This document shows, piece after piece, positions 1 through 6,695 of a stretch of DNA of 17,755 bases (within the stretch, counting starts at the first letter, position 1; every line of letters begins with the position of its first letter). Made by a program: the position numbers and the translations under genes. Source of the DNA: Sulfurospirillaceae bacterium (GTDB lineage: Bacteria > Campylobacterota > Campylobacteria > Campylobacterales > Sulfurospirillaceae). The stretch lies in NCBI GenBank assembly GCA_028705785.1, contig JAQWCT010000022.1:1-17755 (forward strand). The letters run 5' to 3'. The notes beneath the pieces are model-generated. The model did no database searches and was not told where the DNA came from. It saw only the letters and a list, made by a program, of their open reading frames with translations.

Positions 1-393
1 GTCTTCGCTTGAAACCGAAAGAATTGCCCCAAAAAGATAGCTCATCAAATCGACATTGTATCCTGGTGTTAAGTCGGTGAGGATGATGCCAAAAGCCATA
101 CCAAAAGCCCATAAAACACCGATAAGCGAGTCGATACGACTACTATTTTGATAAGTGATGAGTGCGATAATCCACCCCAAAAAAAGAGCAAATAAAGAAG
201 CGCCCAGCATCGGGGCAAAGCCAAAATAAAACGCAAGTCCAATACCACCATAAGAGCCATGCGCGATACCTCCAGCAATAAAAACCATGCGATTGACGAC
301 GATAAGTGTACCGATGATACCGCAAATAATGCTTACGAGTAAGGATGCGATAAAGGCATTTTGCATAAAGTCAAATTGTAAAATATCCATCAT
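1..393 (-). CDS. znuB: Zinc ABC transporter permease ZnuB, N-terminal part (cut by window start)
   Basis: Membrane permease of the ABC-3 family that forms the channel for zinc import with ZnuC and ZnuA. The frame is open for 131 codons from the start at 393 to the window edge, so the C-terminal half lies outside. The translated part begins MMDILQFDF and is mostly hydrophobic, with about three to four membrane segments. It includes typical ABC-3 wording such as GGIAHGSYGGIG near residue 41 and DLMSYLFG near residue 117. Two ATG codons lie in tandem (393-391 and 390-388); the first gives a 4-base ATGA overlap with the znuC stop, suggesting translational coupling, and is preferred. Family assignment rests on these motifs plus the znuC and znuA neighbours. 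The metal is inferred to be zinc from ZnuA and the divergent Fur-type gene; manganese or iron ABC-3 permeases look similar. Confidence 0.88.
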   Translation of the reverse strand, partial: MMDILQFDFMQNAFIASLLVSIICGIIGTLIVVNRMVFIAGGIAHGSYGGIGLAFYFGFAPMLGASLFALFLGWIIALITYQNSSRIDSLIGVLWAFGMAFGIILTDLTPGYNVDLMSYLFGAILSVSSED

Positions 394-1151
394 GGTAGAA
401 CCTTATGAATATGGTTGCAGCGAGTTTGCGTGATAAGCTCGATAGGGCAAAGATGTTCAGCTGTGGTATCAAAAACTTTAAAGTTGGGAGCTTTAGGAAC
501 ATCATGAACATAAAGGGTTTTGTTTACATGTACAACTTTGGTGGCGTAGTTCAGTGCGACATTGATATCGTGGCTGATGATGACGATGCCCACCGTTTGG
601 TTAAGTTCCTTAAGGAGTTTAAAGACATCGATTTGCCCTGCCGTGTCGATGCTAGCAGTTGGTTCATCTAAAAAGAGAATTTCAGCTTCACTGCAAAGAG
701 CCCTCGCAATAAAAACCCTTTGGCGCTGTCCACCAGAGAGTGCATTAATCTTGTGATTTTCAAAACCTTGCATTCCCACTTTTTCTAACATCTCAAGGGC
801 GATGTGTCGGTCAACTTTAGAGTAGTTTGAAAAAGCTTTAGATTTGGAAAGTCTGCCCATCAAGACGACATCCATCACTTTGATAGGAAAGTCTTTGTTC
901 ACGAGCGTATCTTGTGGCACATATGAAATGCGTTGACTTGACTCTTGCGGATTTTGTCCAAATAACAGCACAGAGCCAATTTTAGGCTCCAGCAAGCCAA
1001 TCATTATTTTAAGAAGCGTGCTTTTCCCTCCACCATTGGGTCCAATGATAGAGAGAAAATCTTTTTTGTTGTACTCAAAATGAATGTTTTCAAGTACATC
1101 AACGCCGTCATAACTAAAAGAGAGGTTTTTTATTTCAATGTCGTTTTTCAT
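390..1151 (-). CDS. znuC: Zinc ABC transporter ATP-binding protein ZnuC
   Basis: Cytoplasmic ATPase that powers zinc import through ZnuB. The 253-residue protein has all ABC ATPase motifs: Walker A GPNGGGKST (37-45), Q-loop Gln80, signature LSGGQRQR (138-145), Walker B ILFLDEP (158-164) and the switch His194. Length is normal for the family. The C-terminal tail carries Cys235, Cys245, His247 and His249, a cluster that could bind metal, though I see no proof of that. The gene lies 12 bases downstream of znuA and overlaps znuB by 4 bases, so the three form one operon read to the left. It is probably repressed together with znuA when zinc is plentiful. Confidence 0.93.
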   Translation of the reverse strand: MKNDIEIKNLSFSYDGVDVLENIHFEYNKKDFLSIIGPNGGGKSTLLKIMIGLLEPKIGSVLLFGQNPQESSQRISYVPQDTLVNKDFPIKVMDVVLMGRLSKSKAFSNYSKVDRHIALEMLEKVGMQGFENHKINALSGGQRQRVFIARALCSEAEILFLDEPTASIDTAGQIDVFKLLKELNQTVGIVIISHDINVALNYATKVVHVNKTLYVHDVPKAPNFKVFDTTAEHLCPIELITQTRCNHIHKVLP

Positions 1152-1163
1152 CCAGTGATTATA

Positions 1164-2021
1164 TCATTTTAATTCTGATGCAAAAACCTTGGCAATGCTG
1201 AGCATGTTTTCATGCCATTTTTCCGAAAGTGGATCTATCGTCAAAATTTTTCCGGCGATTTCTTTAGCAATGATTTGTGCACTTTTTTGAGAAAACTGAG
1301 GTGAAACAAATACCACCTTAGCCCCTTCTTCTTTGGCTTCTTTGATGATAGTGGCAAGTTCATTAGGTTTAACCTCTTTACCGCTGACTTCTACAGGAAT
1401 TTGTTCAAGATTGTAGCGCGTGGCAAAGTATCCAAACGAAGGGTGAAAGACGATAAAACTACGATTTTTGACCTCTTTTAAAGTGTCATTAATGGTTAAA
1501 TCTAACGCATCAATAGAGCTGATAAATGCCTGATAATTTTCCTCAAAAGCCTTTACATGTAAAGGATAAAGAGTGCAGAGTGCATCAAAAATATTTTTAG
1601 CTTGAATCTTCACAAGGATGGGATCAAGCCACACATGTGGGTCAAGTTCTTCATGCTCCTCGTGTCCGCCTTTTTCACCTTCATGATGATGCTCTGCCAT
1701 AGCTATTTTTTGCACACCTTTGATAGAATCAACCATTAACATTTTGGGATTAGAACTTTTAAATTTAGGAAGCCATGCTTTTTCAAAACCATCACCAATG
1801 CTAAAATAAGCATCAGAGTTAGCGAGCATTTTCATCTGTGCAGGCTTTGGCTCATAAGTGTGTGGACTTGCTCCTATGCCAACCATAACATTGACCTTTA
1901 CAAGGTCTTTTGCGATTTGTTCTATAAAATATTTTTGAGGGATGATGCTGACTGTAACAGTCGGTGTTGCCCAAAGCGTGAGTGAAAACATAAGTGTCAA
2001 TAAAAGTAAATAGCGTTTCAT
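1164..2021 (-). CDS. znuA: Periplasmic zinc-binding protein ZnuA
   Basis: Solute-binding protein of cluster A-I that captures zinc in the periplasm and hands it to ZnuB. Residues 1-18 form a signal peptide (MKRYLLLLTL, hydrophobic, ending LWA) with no lipobox, so the mature protein should be soluble. Expected metal ligands are His54 (ASPHTYEP), His129 (DPHVWLDP), His193 (FHPSFGY) and Asp263 (TIDPLSEKW). Between residues 110 and 125 is a loop rich in His and Glu (HHH, then GGHEEHEE), a hallmark of zinc rather than manganese binders. The start at 2021 is preceded by AAAGGA at good spacing. It is the first gene of the znuA-znuC-znuB operon, and its leader contains one arm of the inverted repeat described at 2036-2086. 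An exact TTACATGTAA palindrome lies within the gene. Confidence 0.94.
   Translation of the reverse strand: MKRYLLLLTLMFSLTLWATPTVTVSIIPQKYFIEQIAKDLVKVNVMVGIGASPHTYEPKPAQMKMLANSDAYFSIGDGFEKAWLPKFKSSNPKMLMVDSIKGVQKIAMAEHHHEGEKGGHEEHEELDPHVWLDPILVKIQAKNIFDALCTLYPLHVKAFEENYQAFISSIDALDLTINDTLKEVKNRSFIVFHPSFGYFATRYNLEQIPVEVSGKEVKPNELATIIKEAKEEGAKVVFVSPQFSQKSAQIIAKEIAGKILTIDPLSEKWHENMLSIAKVFASELK
1553..1562. repeat. TTACATGTAA palindrome inside znuA
   Basis: Exact copy, extended to the 14-base perfect palindrome CTTTACATGTAAAG (1551-1564). On the gene strand it encodes Leu-His-Val-Lys in ZnuA. Confidence 0.85.
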
Positions 2022-2137
2022 AAAGTATCCTTTTGCGACTAAGTTGCATTAATTTGATGAAATCTTAGTGCAATGCAACTTAGTCGTAACTTAATAAACT
2101 TTTCGATAATATTCAATATTAAAAGAAGAGGAATGAG
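2022..2137. promoter_or_regulatory. Divergent znuA / zur control region
   Basis: This 116-base gap separates the leftward znu operon from the rightward Fur-family gene. It holds a perfect 15-bp inverted repeat (separate entry). A candidate -10 for the regulator, GATAAT, lies at 2105-2110, placing the right arm of the repeat over its -35 region. A candidate -10 for znuA is TAAGAT on the minus strand (2067-2062), between the two arms. The ribosome site of the regulator, AAGAGG at 2126-2131, stands 6 bases before its ATG. Promoter calls are by eye and weak; the layout suggests one regulator controlling both directions. Confidence 0.6.
2036..2086. repeat. 15-bp perfect inverted repeat, probable zinc operator
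   Basis: The arm CGACTAAGTTGCATT at 2036-2050 is repeated exactly in inverted form at 2072-2086, with 21 bases between. The position between znuA and a divergent Fur-family gene is typical of a Zur operator, with either two binding sites or one long site. The sequence does not closely match the AT-rich gammaproteobacterial Zur box that I know, so the operator role is inference from symmetry and position. In znuA mRNA the pair could also fold as a hairpin if transcription starts upstream of 2086. Confidence 0.7.
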
Positions 2138-2509
2138 ATGCTTCAACAGATAAAGACCCTTTGCGAACAGCATAATGTCAAAGTTACCAATGCAAGATCT
2201 TCCATACTAGAAGTGCTTAAAAATGCTGGTGCGCCGATGAATTATGAACAGATTAAAGAAAAAATGAAAATGCCTATGGATAAAGCAACTTTTTACCGCA
2301 ATATCGCCAAATTTGAAAGCTTGGGCATTGTGCATAAATTTGAGTCAGATGATCGCAAGTGGTATTTTGAACTCTCCTCTACCACACACGCACATTTTAT
2401 CTGCGAAACATGTCACCAAATAACCTGCATGGATGTCCATTTAGGCGAGGTAGCAGGTGAGGTTAAAAGCATCGTTTTAAAAGGTACATGTAAGGAGTGT
2501 AAGGCATGA
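2138..2509 (+). CDS. Fur-family metal regulator, probably Zur
   Basis: DNA-binding transcription repressor of the Fur family, 123 residues, somewhat shorter than the usual 135-150. The N-terminal half is the winged helix (KVTNARSSILEVL, residues 15-27; recognition helix near DKATFYRNIAKFE, 48-60). The C-terminal half contains HAHFICETC with His84, His86, Cys89 and Cys92, and the tail CKEC with Cys118 and Cys121, giving the two CxxC pairs of the structural zinc site. The divergent position beside znuACB and the inverted repeat between them point to zinc sensing (Zur) rather than iron or peroxide, but that specificity is inferred. Its stop overlaps the start of the next gene in ATGA, so it heads a co-transcribed cluster with a lipoprotein and nfo. 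Confidence 0.87.
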   Translation: MLQQIKTLCEQHNVKVTNARSSILEVLKNAGAPMNYEQIKEKMKMPMDKATFYRNIAKFESLGIVHKFESDDRKWYFELSSTTHAHFICETCHQITCMDVHLGEVAGEVKSIVLKGTCKECKA

Positions 2510-2525
2510 AAAAATCCTTACATGT
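2486..2525. repeat. Inverted pair of ACATGTAAGG over the lipoprotein start
   Basis: ACATGTAAGG at 2486-2495 is matched by its exact reverse complement CCTTACATGT at 2516-2525, with a 20-base gap holding the ribosome site and start codon (2506) of the lipoprotein gene. Folded in mRNA this is a 10-bp stem whose loop contains the start region, which could affect translation of the lipoprotein and the coupled nfo gene. Each arm is itself a copy of the palindrome found throughout this window, so the pairing may be incidental. Confidence 0.6.
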
Positions 2526-2985
2526 AATGATTTTTATCATACTTTTACTCAGTGGTTGTGCTACAAAAATACCCATTATTTCTTCAGACACTTATCTGAT
2601 AACGATTAAAAATAAACAAATGGCGCTTTCTGATACAGGATTTCTCAATCATGGCAAAGATTATATTAATGTGCAGATATTTTCAGTAGGCGCTGTTTTG
2701 TTTAACCTTGAAGTGCAAGAGAATGTCTGTCTTGATGGTCGTTGCACTTCACGAATGGAATTTAACAAACTCTTTTTTGAATATCCGCATTACGAGGCGA
2801 TGATTAATGATATATTGGAGATGAAGCCTCTTTATGATGGGAAAAATAAAGTCACTATTGAGGGTGGTTTCGAACAAGAACTTGACCTACTAGGTAGTCA
2901 TATCAGCTATAAAGTTCAAGGCAAATCACTCTCCTTTAAAGACAGTAAAAATGGTATCTTAATCAAACTAAAGGAACTCAAATGA
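2506..2985 (+). CDS. Small predicted lipoprotein of unknown function
   Basis: A 159-residue protein that I do not recognise. The N-terminus is a lipoprotein signal: two lysines, a hydrophobic stretch (MIFIILLL) and the lipobox LSGC with the acylated Cys18, so the mature protein should be anchored in a membrane, most likely the outer one. The mature part has two further cysteines close together (NVCLDGRCTS), which could form a disulfide in the periplasm, and is mixed alpha/beta in character. No enzymatic motif is seen. It overlaps the preceding regulator gene (ATGA at 2506-2509) and the following nfo gene (ATGA at 2982-2985), so all three are likely translated from one message. Context with the zinc genes does not by itself show a zinc role. 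Confidence 0.8.
   Translation: MKKSLHVMIFIILLLSGCATKIPIISSDTYLITIKNKQMALSDTGFLNHGKDYINVQIFSVGAVLFNLEVQENVCLDGRCTSRMEFNKLFFEYPHYEAMINDILEMKPLYDGKNKVTIEGGFEQELDLLGSHISYKVQGKSLSFKDSKNGILIKLKELK
2518..2527. repeat. TTACATGTAA palindrome at the lipoprotein gene start
   Basis: Exact copy within codons 5-8 (Leu-His-Val) of the lipoprotein gene; it pairs with the one-mismatch copy at 2484-2493 in the inverted pair listed separately. Confidence 0.85.
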
Positions 2986-3824
2986 AATTTGTAGGCGCAC
3001 ATGTGAGTGCGAGTGGAGGTGTTTTTAATGCACCACTCAATGCTACAAAGATAGGCGCAAAAGCCTTTGCACTTTTTACTAAAAATCAACGCCAATGGGA
3101 CGCAAAGCCATTGGAAAAAGAAGATATTGATAAATTTAAAGTAGCTCTTGAAAAAGCGCAGATTTTGCCTAAACATGTTCTACCCCACGATAGTTATCTC
3201 ATTAATTTAGGGCATCACGATGTGGAACAGCGACAAAAATCACTCGAAGCTTTTATTGATGAGGCAAAACGATGTGAGCAATTAGGGCTAGATAAACTCA
3301 ATTTTCACCCTGGAAGTCATCTTAAGATGATGAGTGAAGAGGCATGTTTGGAGTTGATTAGCCAAAGCATGAACGAAACACTACGGCAGACGAAAGATGT
3401 TACTCTTGTTGTCGAAAATACTGCTGGTCAAGGAAGCAATTTAGGTTACAAAATGGAACATCTTGCTTATTTAATGCAAAATAGTATCGACAAAGCACGG
3501 GTAGGCGTTTGCATCGATACTTGCCACCTTTTTTCCTCAGGATATGACATCAGCGACGAAGATAGTTATAGGCAAACGATGGGAAAATTTGATACAATCA
3601 TTGGATTTTCGTATCTTAAAGGGATGCATCTTAATGATTCTAAACCTGATTTGGGCAAACGGGTTGATAGACATGATTCTATCGGCAAGGGAAAATTGGG
3701 CGTAGAACCATTTGGTTTTATCATGAACGATGATAGAATGGATGATATACCTTTAATACTCGAAACTATCGATGAGGAACTATGGGCACAAGAAATTGCG
3801 TTACTCTATAGTCTCATCAAATAA
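2982..3824 (+). CDS. nfo: Endonuclease IV (AP endonuclease, Nfo)
   Basis: Cytoplasmic DNA repair enzyme that cuts the backbone 5' to abasic sites and removes blocked 3' ends during base excision repair. The 280-residue protein is a complete TIM-barrel member. All nine ligands of the three-zinc centre are present, and by my count at the same residue numbers as in the E. coli enzyme: His69, His109, Glu145, Asp179, His182, His216, Asp229, His231, Glu261. Family motifs are easy to read: NFHPGSH (107-113), ENTAGQGSNLG (145-155), CIDTCHLFSSGYD (177-189) and HLNDSKPDLGKRVDRHDSIG (216-235). The start overlaps the lipoprotein stop by 4 bases. A three-zinc enzyme in the same transcription unit as a probable zinc regulator is a suggestive pairing. 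Confidence 0.97.
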   Translation: MKFVGAHVSASGGVFNAPLNATKIGAKAFALFTKNQRQWDAKPLEKEDIDKFKVALEKAQILPKHVLPHDSYLINLGHHDVEQRQKSLEAFIDEAKRCEQLGLDKLNFHPGSHLKMMSEEACLELISQSMNETLRQTKDVTLVVENTAGQGSNLGYKMEHLAYLMQNSIDKARVGVCIDTCHLFSSGYDISDEDSYRQTMGKFDTIIGFSYLKGMHLNDSKPDLGKRVDRHDSIGKGKLGVEPFGFIMNDDRMDDIPLILETIDEELWAQEIALLYSLIK

Positions 3825-3840
3825 ACCTTAAGGAATACGG

Positions 3841-5064
3841 ATGAAAAATATCGTTAAAGTTGCTACGCTACTAAGCCTCAGTGCTGCCACCCTTCTTGCC
3901 TCAGGATATAGAATTCCTGAGCAATCATTAGATTCTGTTGCACTTAGTGCTGCATATATAGCGGCTGCCAATGGTGCAGATGCGAGTTATTATAACCCAG
4001 CCAATATGTCATTTATGGAAAATGGTGCTTTGATGGAAGCCGCCTTCACTTATATTAATTTGCCAAAAATAACTTATAAAGATATGGCAAGTTCACTTTA
4101 TAGCGGAGATTCCAAGGAAGAGCACTTTTTTGTTCCAACGATGCACTATGTATCTCCAATGATGGGTGATTGGCGTTATGGTCTTTCTATTGTTGCTCCT
4201 GCTGGTCTTTCTAAGAGATGGGATGAGCGATTTCCTAAGGCAACAGCAGAAGAGTTTACACTTAAAGTTATTGAAGTTAATCCAACAGCAAGCTATAGAG
4301 TTAGCGACCAATTTTCGCTTGGTTTCGGATTAAGAGGTGTTTATACTGATGGTATTGTCAAGAGTGATGCTTCAGGACTTGGTTCGCCTGCAAAAAGAAA
4401 TTTAACAGGTGACTCAATAGATTTTGGTTACAACTTGGCGCTAAGTTATAAGCCAACAAAAGATTTAGTTCTTTCTTCAACCTATCGTTCAAAAGTTGAT
4501 TTAACGGTTCAGGGTGATGCTACTTTAGTGAGCGGATTGTATAAAGGAGGAGCATCGGTGACTATCCCTTTACCTGCCTCTTTAGCACTTGCTGCAGCTT
4601 ATACTATGGATAAGACAACCGTTGAATTAGTTTTTGAGAGAACCTATTGGTCGAGTTACAAAAATTTAGATTTTAATTATGATGTTGATTTGACAGCAAC
4701 GGCAATGGCCGCTTTTGATAGACACATCCCAAAAAATTGGAAAGATGCAAATGCATACCGTATCGGTGTAAGTCACCAATACAGCGATGCTTTAAAATTA
4801 ATGGCAGGTTTTGCAATAGATAAAACACCAGTCCCAAGCAATACGCTTGGTTTTGAACTTCCAGATTCAGATGCTAAATTGTATTCCGTTGGTTTTGAAT
4901 ATAAGATTAGCCAAAATATGAAAATGGGCTTAGCATATCTTTATGACGATAAAGATAGCCGCACTGTAACCAACAGATCAGGCACTAATACAACGGCGCC
5001 TTATGGTACTTTTACCGACGCTTCTGCCCACCTAGTGACAGCATCCCTAAAGTATAAGTTTTAA
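3841..5064 (+). CDS. FadL-type outer-membrane transport protein
   Basis: Outer-membrane beta-barrel of the FadL/TodX family, which admits long-chain fatty acids or other hydrophobic molecules such as hydrocarbons. The 407-residue precursor has a signal peptide (MKNIVKVATLLSLSAATLLA, cleaved around residues 20-21). The mature N-terminus SGYRIPEQSLDSVALSAAY and the following SYYNPANMSF (Asn52-Pro53-Ala54) match the family's hatch region and NPA motif. The rest alternates hydrophobic and polar residues as in transmembrane strands and ends in aromatic KYKF, the usual signal for barrel assembly. AAGGAA lies just upstream of the ATG. The gene follows nfo by 16 bases and precedes an acyl-CoA ligase by 2 bases; that pair resembles fadL plus fadD. 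The real substrate cannot be read from sequence. Confidence 0.9.
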   Translation: MKNIVKVATLLSLSAATLLASGYRIPEQSLDSVALSAAYIAAANGADASYYNPANMSFMENGALMEAAFTYINLPKITYKDMASSLYSGDSKEEHFFVPTMHYVSPMMGDWRYGLSIVAPAGLSKRWDERFPKATAEEFTLKVIEVNPTASYRVSDQFSLGFGLRGVYTDGIVKSDASGLGSPAKRNLTGDSIDFGYNLALSYKPTKDLVLSSTYRSKVDLTVQGDATLVSGLYKGGASVTIPLPASLALAAAYTMDKTTVELVFERTYWSSYKNLDFNYDVDLTATAMAAFDRHIPKNWKDANAYRIGVSHQYSDALKLMAGFAIDKTPVPSNTLGFELPDSDAKLYSVGFEYKISQNMKMGLAYLYDDKDSRTVTNRSGTNTTAPYGTFTDASAHLVTASLKYKF

Positions 5065-5066
5065 TC

Positions 5067-6629
5067 ATGTTTGATTACAAATACCAGAATTTTTATGAGG
5101 TTATCGAAGCTAATGCTAAAAATGACCCTAAAAAGACAGCTATTTTTATTGACGATAAAAAAGTATCGTATCTGAAACTCAAGCAAAATATCGATACATT
5201 TGCGCGGTTTTTAGAATTTAGTGGTATTAAGAGTGAAGACAGGGTTGCCATGATTATTGGCAACTCTGAAGAATTTGTTGTCTCTTTATTTGCGATTACT
5301 AAAATCGGTGCTATTGCCGTTCCTCTAAATACTTTCTTGAAAAAGGAGGAGTTTGAGTACATCCTTAATGACTGTGGTGCGAAGATGTTGGTGAGTTCTG
5401 CTGCATTTGCTAGCGAGACGAAGGATTTGCTCAAAAGCACAACGATTGAAAAAATCGTTTGGACCGATAAATATGATCATTTGGATGAGCAAAATTATAG
5501 TTTTACAGAAATCGATATAAGCCAAGAGACCTATGAGAGGCTTCAAAAGCGACCATCATTAGGTGATTTGGCGTGTATCGTCTATACTTCTGGAACAACA
5601 GGTAAGCCAAAAGGCGCAATGCTCTCATATAGAAATATTTTTTCCAATGCCATTGGTGGAGCTGAGTCCTTTCAGATTACGGAAAAAGACCGTTTCATTG
5701 TTTTCTTACCTATGTTTCACTCTTTTACCCTTTCAATCATGGTTCTTTTACCGATGTTTACCTGCTCTTCGATTGTTATCGTGCGCTCCGTTTTTCCTTT
5801 TGCCAATGTACTCAAGCAAACGCTTTTAAAGCAAGTAACCATTTTCCTAGGAGTGCCAACGCTTTATACCGCATTGCTCAAAGCTAAAATACCTTGGTAT
5901 TTTATGTGGTTTAATAAAGTTCGGATTTTCATCTCAGGGAGTGCGCCTTTGAGTGAACAAGCCTTGATTGATTTTAGTGCCAAGTTCAAAAACGCCACAC
6001 TTTTGGAGGGTTATGGCTTAAGCGAATGTTCTCCCGCAGTGTGTGTAAACAGACTGCATCATCAAAAACCCCTCTCCGTGGGTCTACCATTACCAGGGTA
6101 TGAAGTCAAAATTGTCAGCGATGAGATGATGGAAGTTAAAACGGGTATTGTGGGTGAGATTATGATCAAAGGCGATTGTGTTATGCAAGGGTACCTTAAT
6201 CGTCCTGATGCGACAGATGAGACTATTATTAACGGTTGGTTGCTTAGTGGAGATTTGGGTAAAAAAGATGAAGATGGATTTATTTATATTGTAGATAGGA
6301 AGAAAGATTTGATCATCTCTAAAGGGATTAATATCTATCCAAGAGAGATTGAAGAAGTTCTTTTTAAGTATGAAGGAGTTGATTCTGTTGCCGTTATTGG
6401 ACTGAGAGATGAAACAAAAGATGAGGATGTATTAGCGTTTATTCAGCCCAAAGAAGGTGTCGCACTGCAAGAAATGGAGATACGAAAATATCTCAAAGCT
6501 CATCTAGCAAACTTTAAACTACCGAAGCATATCTATTTTGTTGAAGAACTGCCCAAGAACGCAACAGGAAAGGTGCTCAAGCGAGTACTCAAAGAAAAAG
6601 TTCAAGAGGGTTTGATTTCTAAGAAGTAA
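5067..6629 (+). CDS. AMP-forming acyl-CoA ligase (fatty acid--CoA ligase type)
   Basis: ANL-superfamily enzyme that activates a carboxylic acid with ATP to an acyl-AMP and then to an acyl-CoA. The 520-residue protein has the full motif set: P-loop YTSGTTGKPKG (173-183), GYGLSE (315-320), SGDLGKKDEDG with Asp396, VDRKKD with Arg411, the hinge region KGINIYPREIEE, and NATGKVLKR near the C-terminus with the catalytic Lys502. Length and motifs suit a medium- to long-chain acyl-CoA synthetase. It starts 2 bases after the FadL-type gene, so uptake and activation of the same substrate is the natural reading. I see no beta-oxidation genes in the window, so the acid may be used for lipid synthesis or as scavenged material. 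Last gene of the zur-led cluster; a new promoter follows. Confidence 0.92.
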   Translation: MFDYKYQNFYEVIEANAKNDPKKTAIFIDDKKVSYLKLKQNIDTFARFLEFSGIKSEDRVAMIIGNSEEFVVSLFAITKIGAIAVPLNTFLKKEEFEYILNDCGAKMLVSSAAFASETKDLLKSTTIEKIVWTDKYDHLDEQNYSFTEIDISQETYERLQKRPSLGDLACIVYTSGTTGKPKGAMLSYRNIFSNAIGGAESFQITEKDRFIVFLPMFHSFTLSIMVLLPMFTCSSIVIVRSVFPFANVLKQTLLKQVTIFLGVPTLYTALLKAKIPWYFMWFNKVRIFISGSAPLSEQALIDFSAKFKNATLLEGYGLSECSPAVCVNRLHHQKPLSVGLPLPGYEVKIVSDEMMEVKTGIVGEIMIKGDCVMQGYLNRPDATDETIINGWLLSGDLGKKDEDGFIYIVDRKKDLIISKGINIYPREIEEVLFKYEGVDSVAVIGLRDETKDEDVLAFIQPKEGVALQEMEIRKYLKAHLANFKLPKHIYFVEELPKNATGKVLKRVLKEKVQEGLISKK

Positions 6630-6695
6630 TGTTTTGAGTCATCATTTGATTGTTGTATAATAATAGTATAATTTTTTTTACTTATTTAAAAGGTA
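6630..6695 (+). promoter_or_regulatory. Promoter region of the AAA ATPase gene
   Basis: Two exact TATAAT hexamers stand at 6656-6661 and 6667-6672 in an AT-rich gap. TTGAGT at 6634-6639 is 16 bases before the first and could be a -35; TTGATT at 6646-6651 is 15 bases before the second. A run of eight T follows the second hexamer. This suggests the ATPase gene is transcribed separately from the fadL-ligase cluster. No terminator hairpin is obvious after the ligase stop. Confidence 0.6.

Noticed and set aside
405..671. Open frame of 88 codons opposite znuC
   Set aside because: Covers the conserved ABC ATPase coding region on the other strand; no independent support.
1631..1640. CACATGTG-type palindrome inside znuA as another copy of the iterated element
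   Set aside because: Shares only the ACATGT core; the flanks differ from TTACATGTAA on both sides. Similar cores at 3001 and 16125 were also left out.
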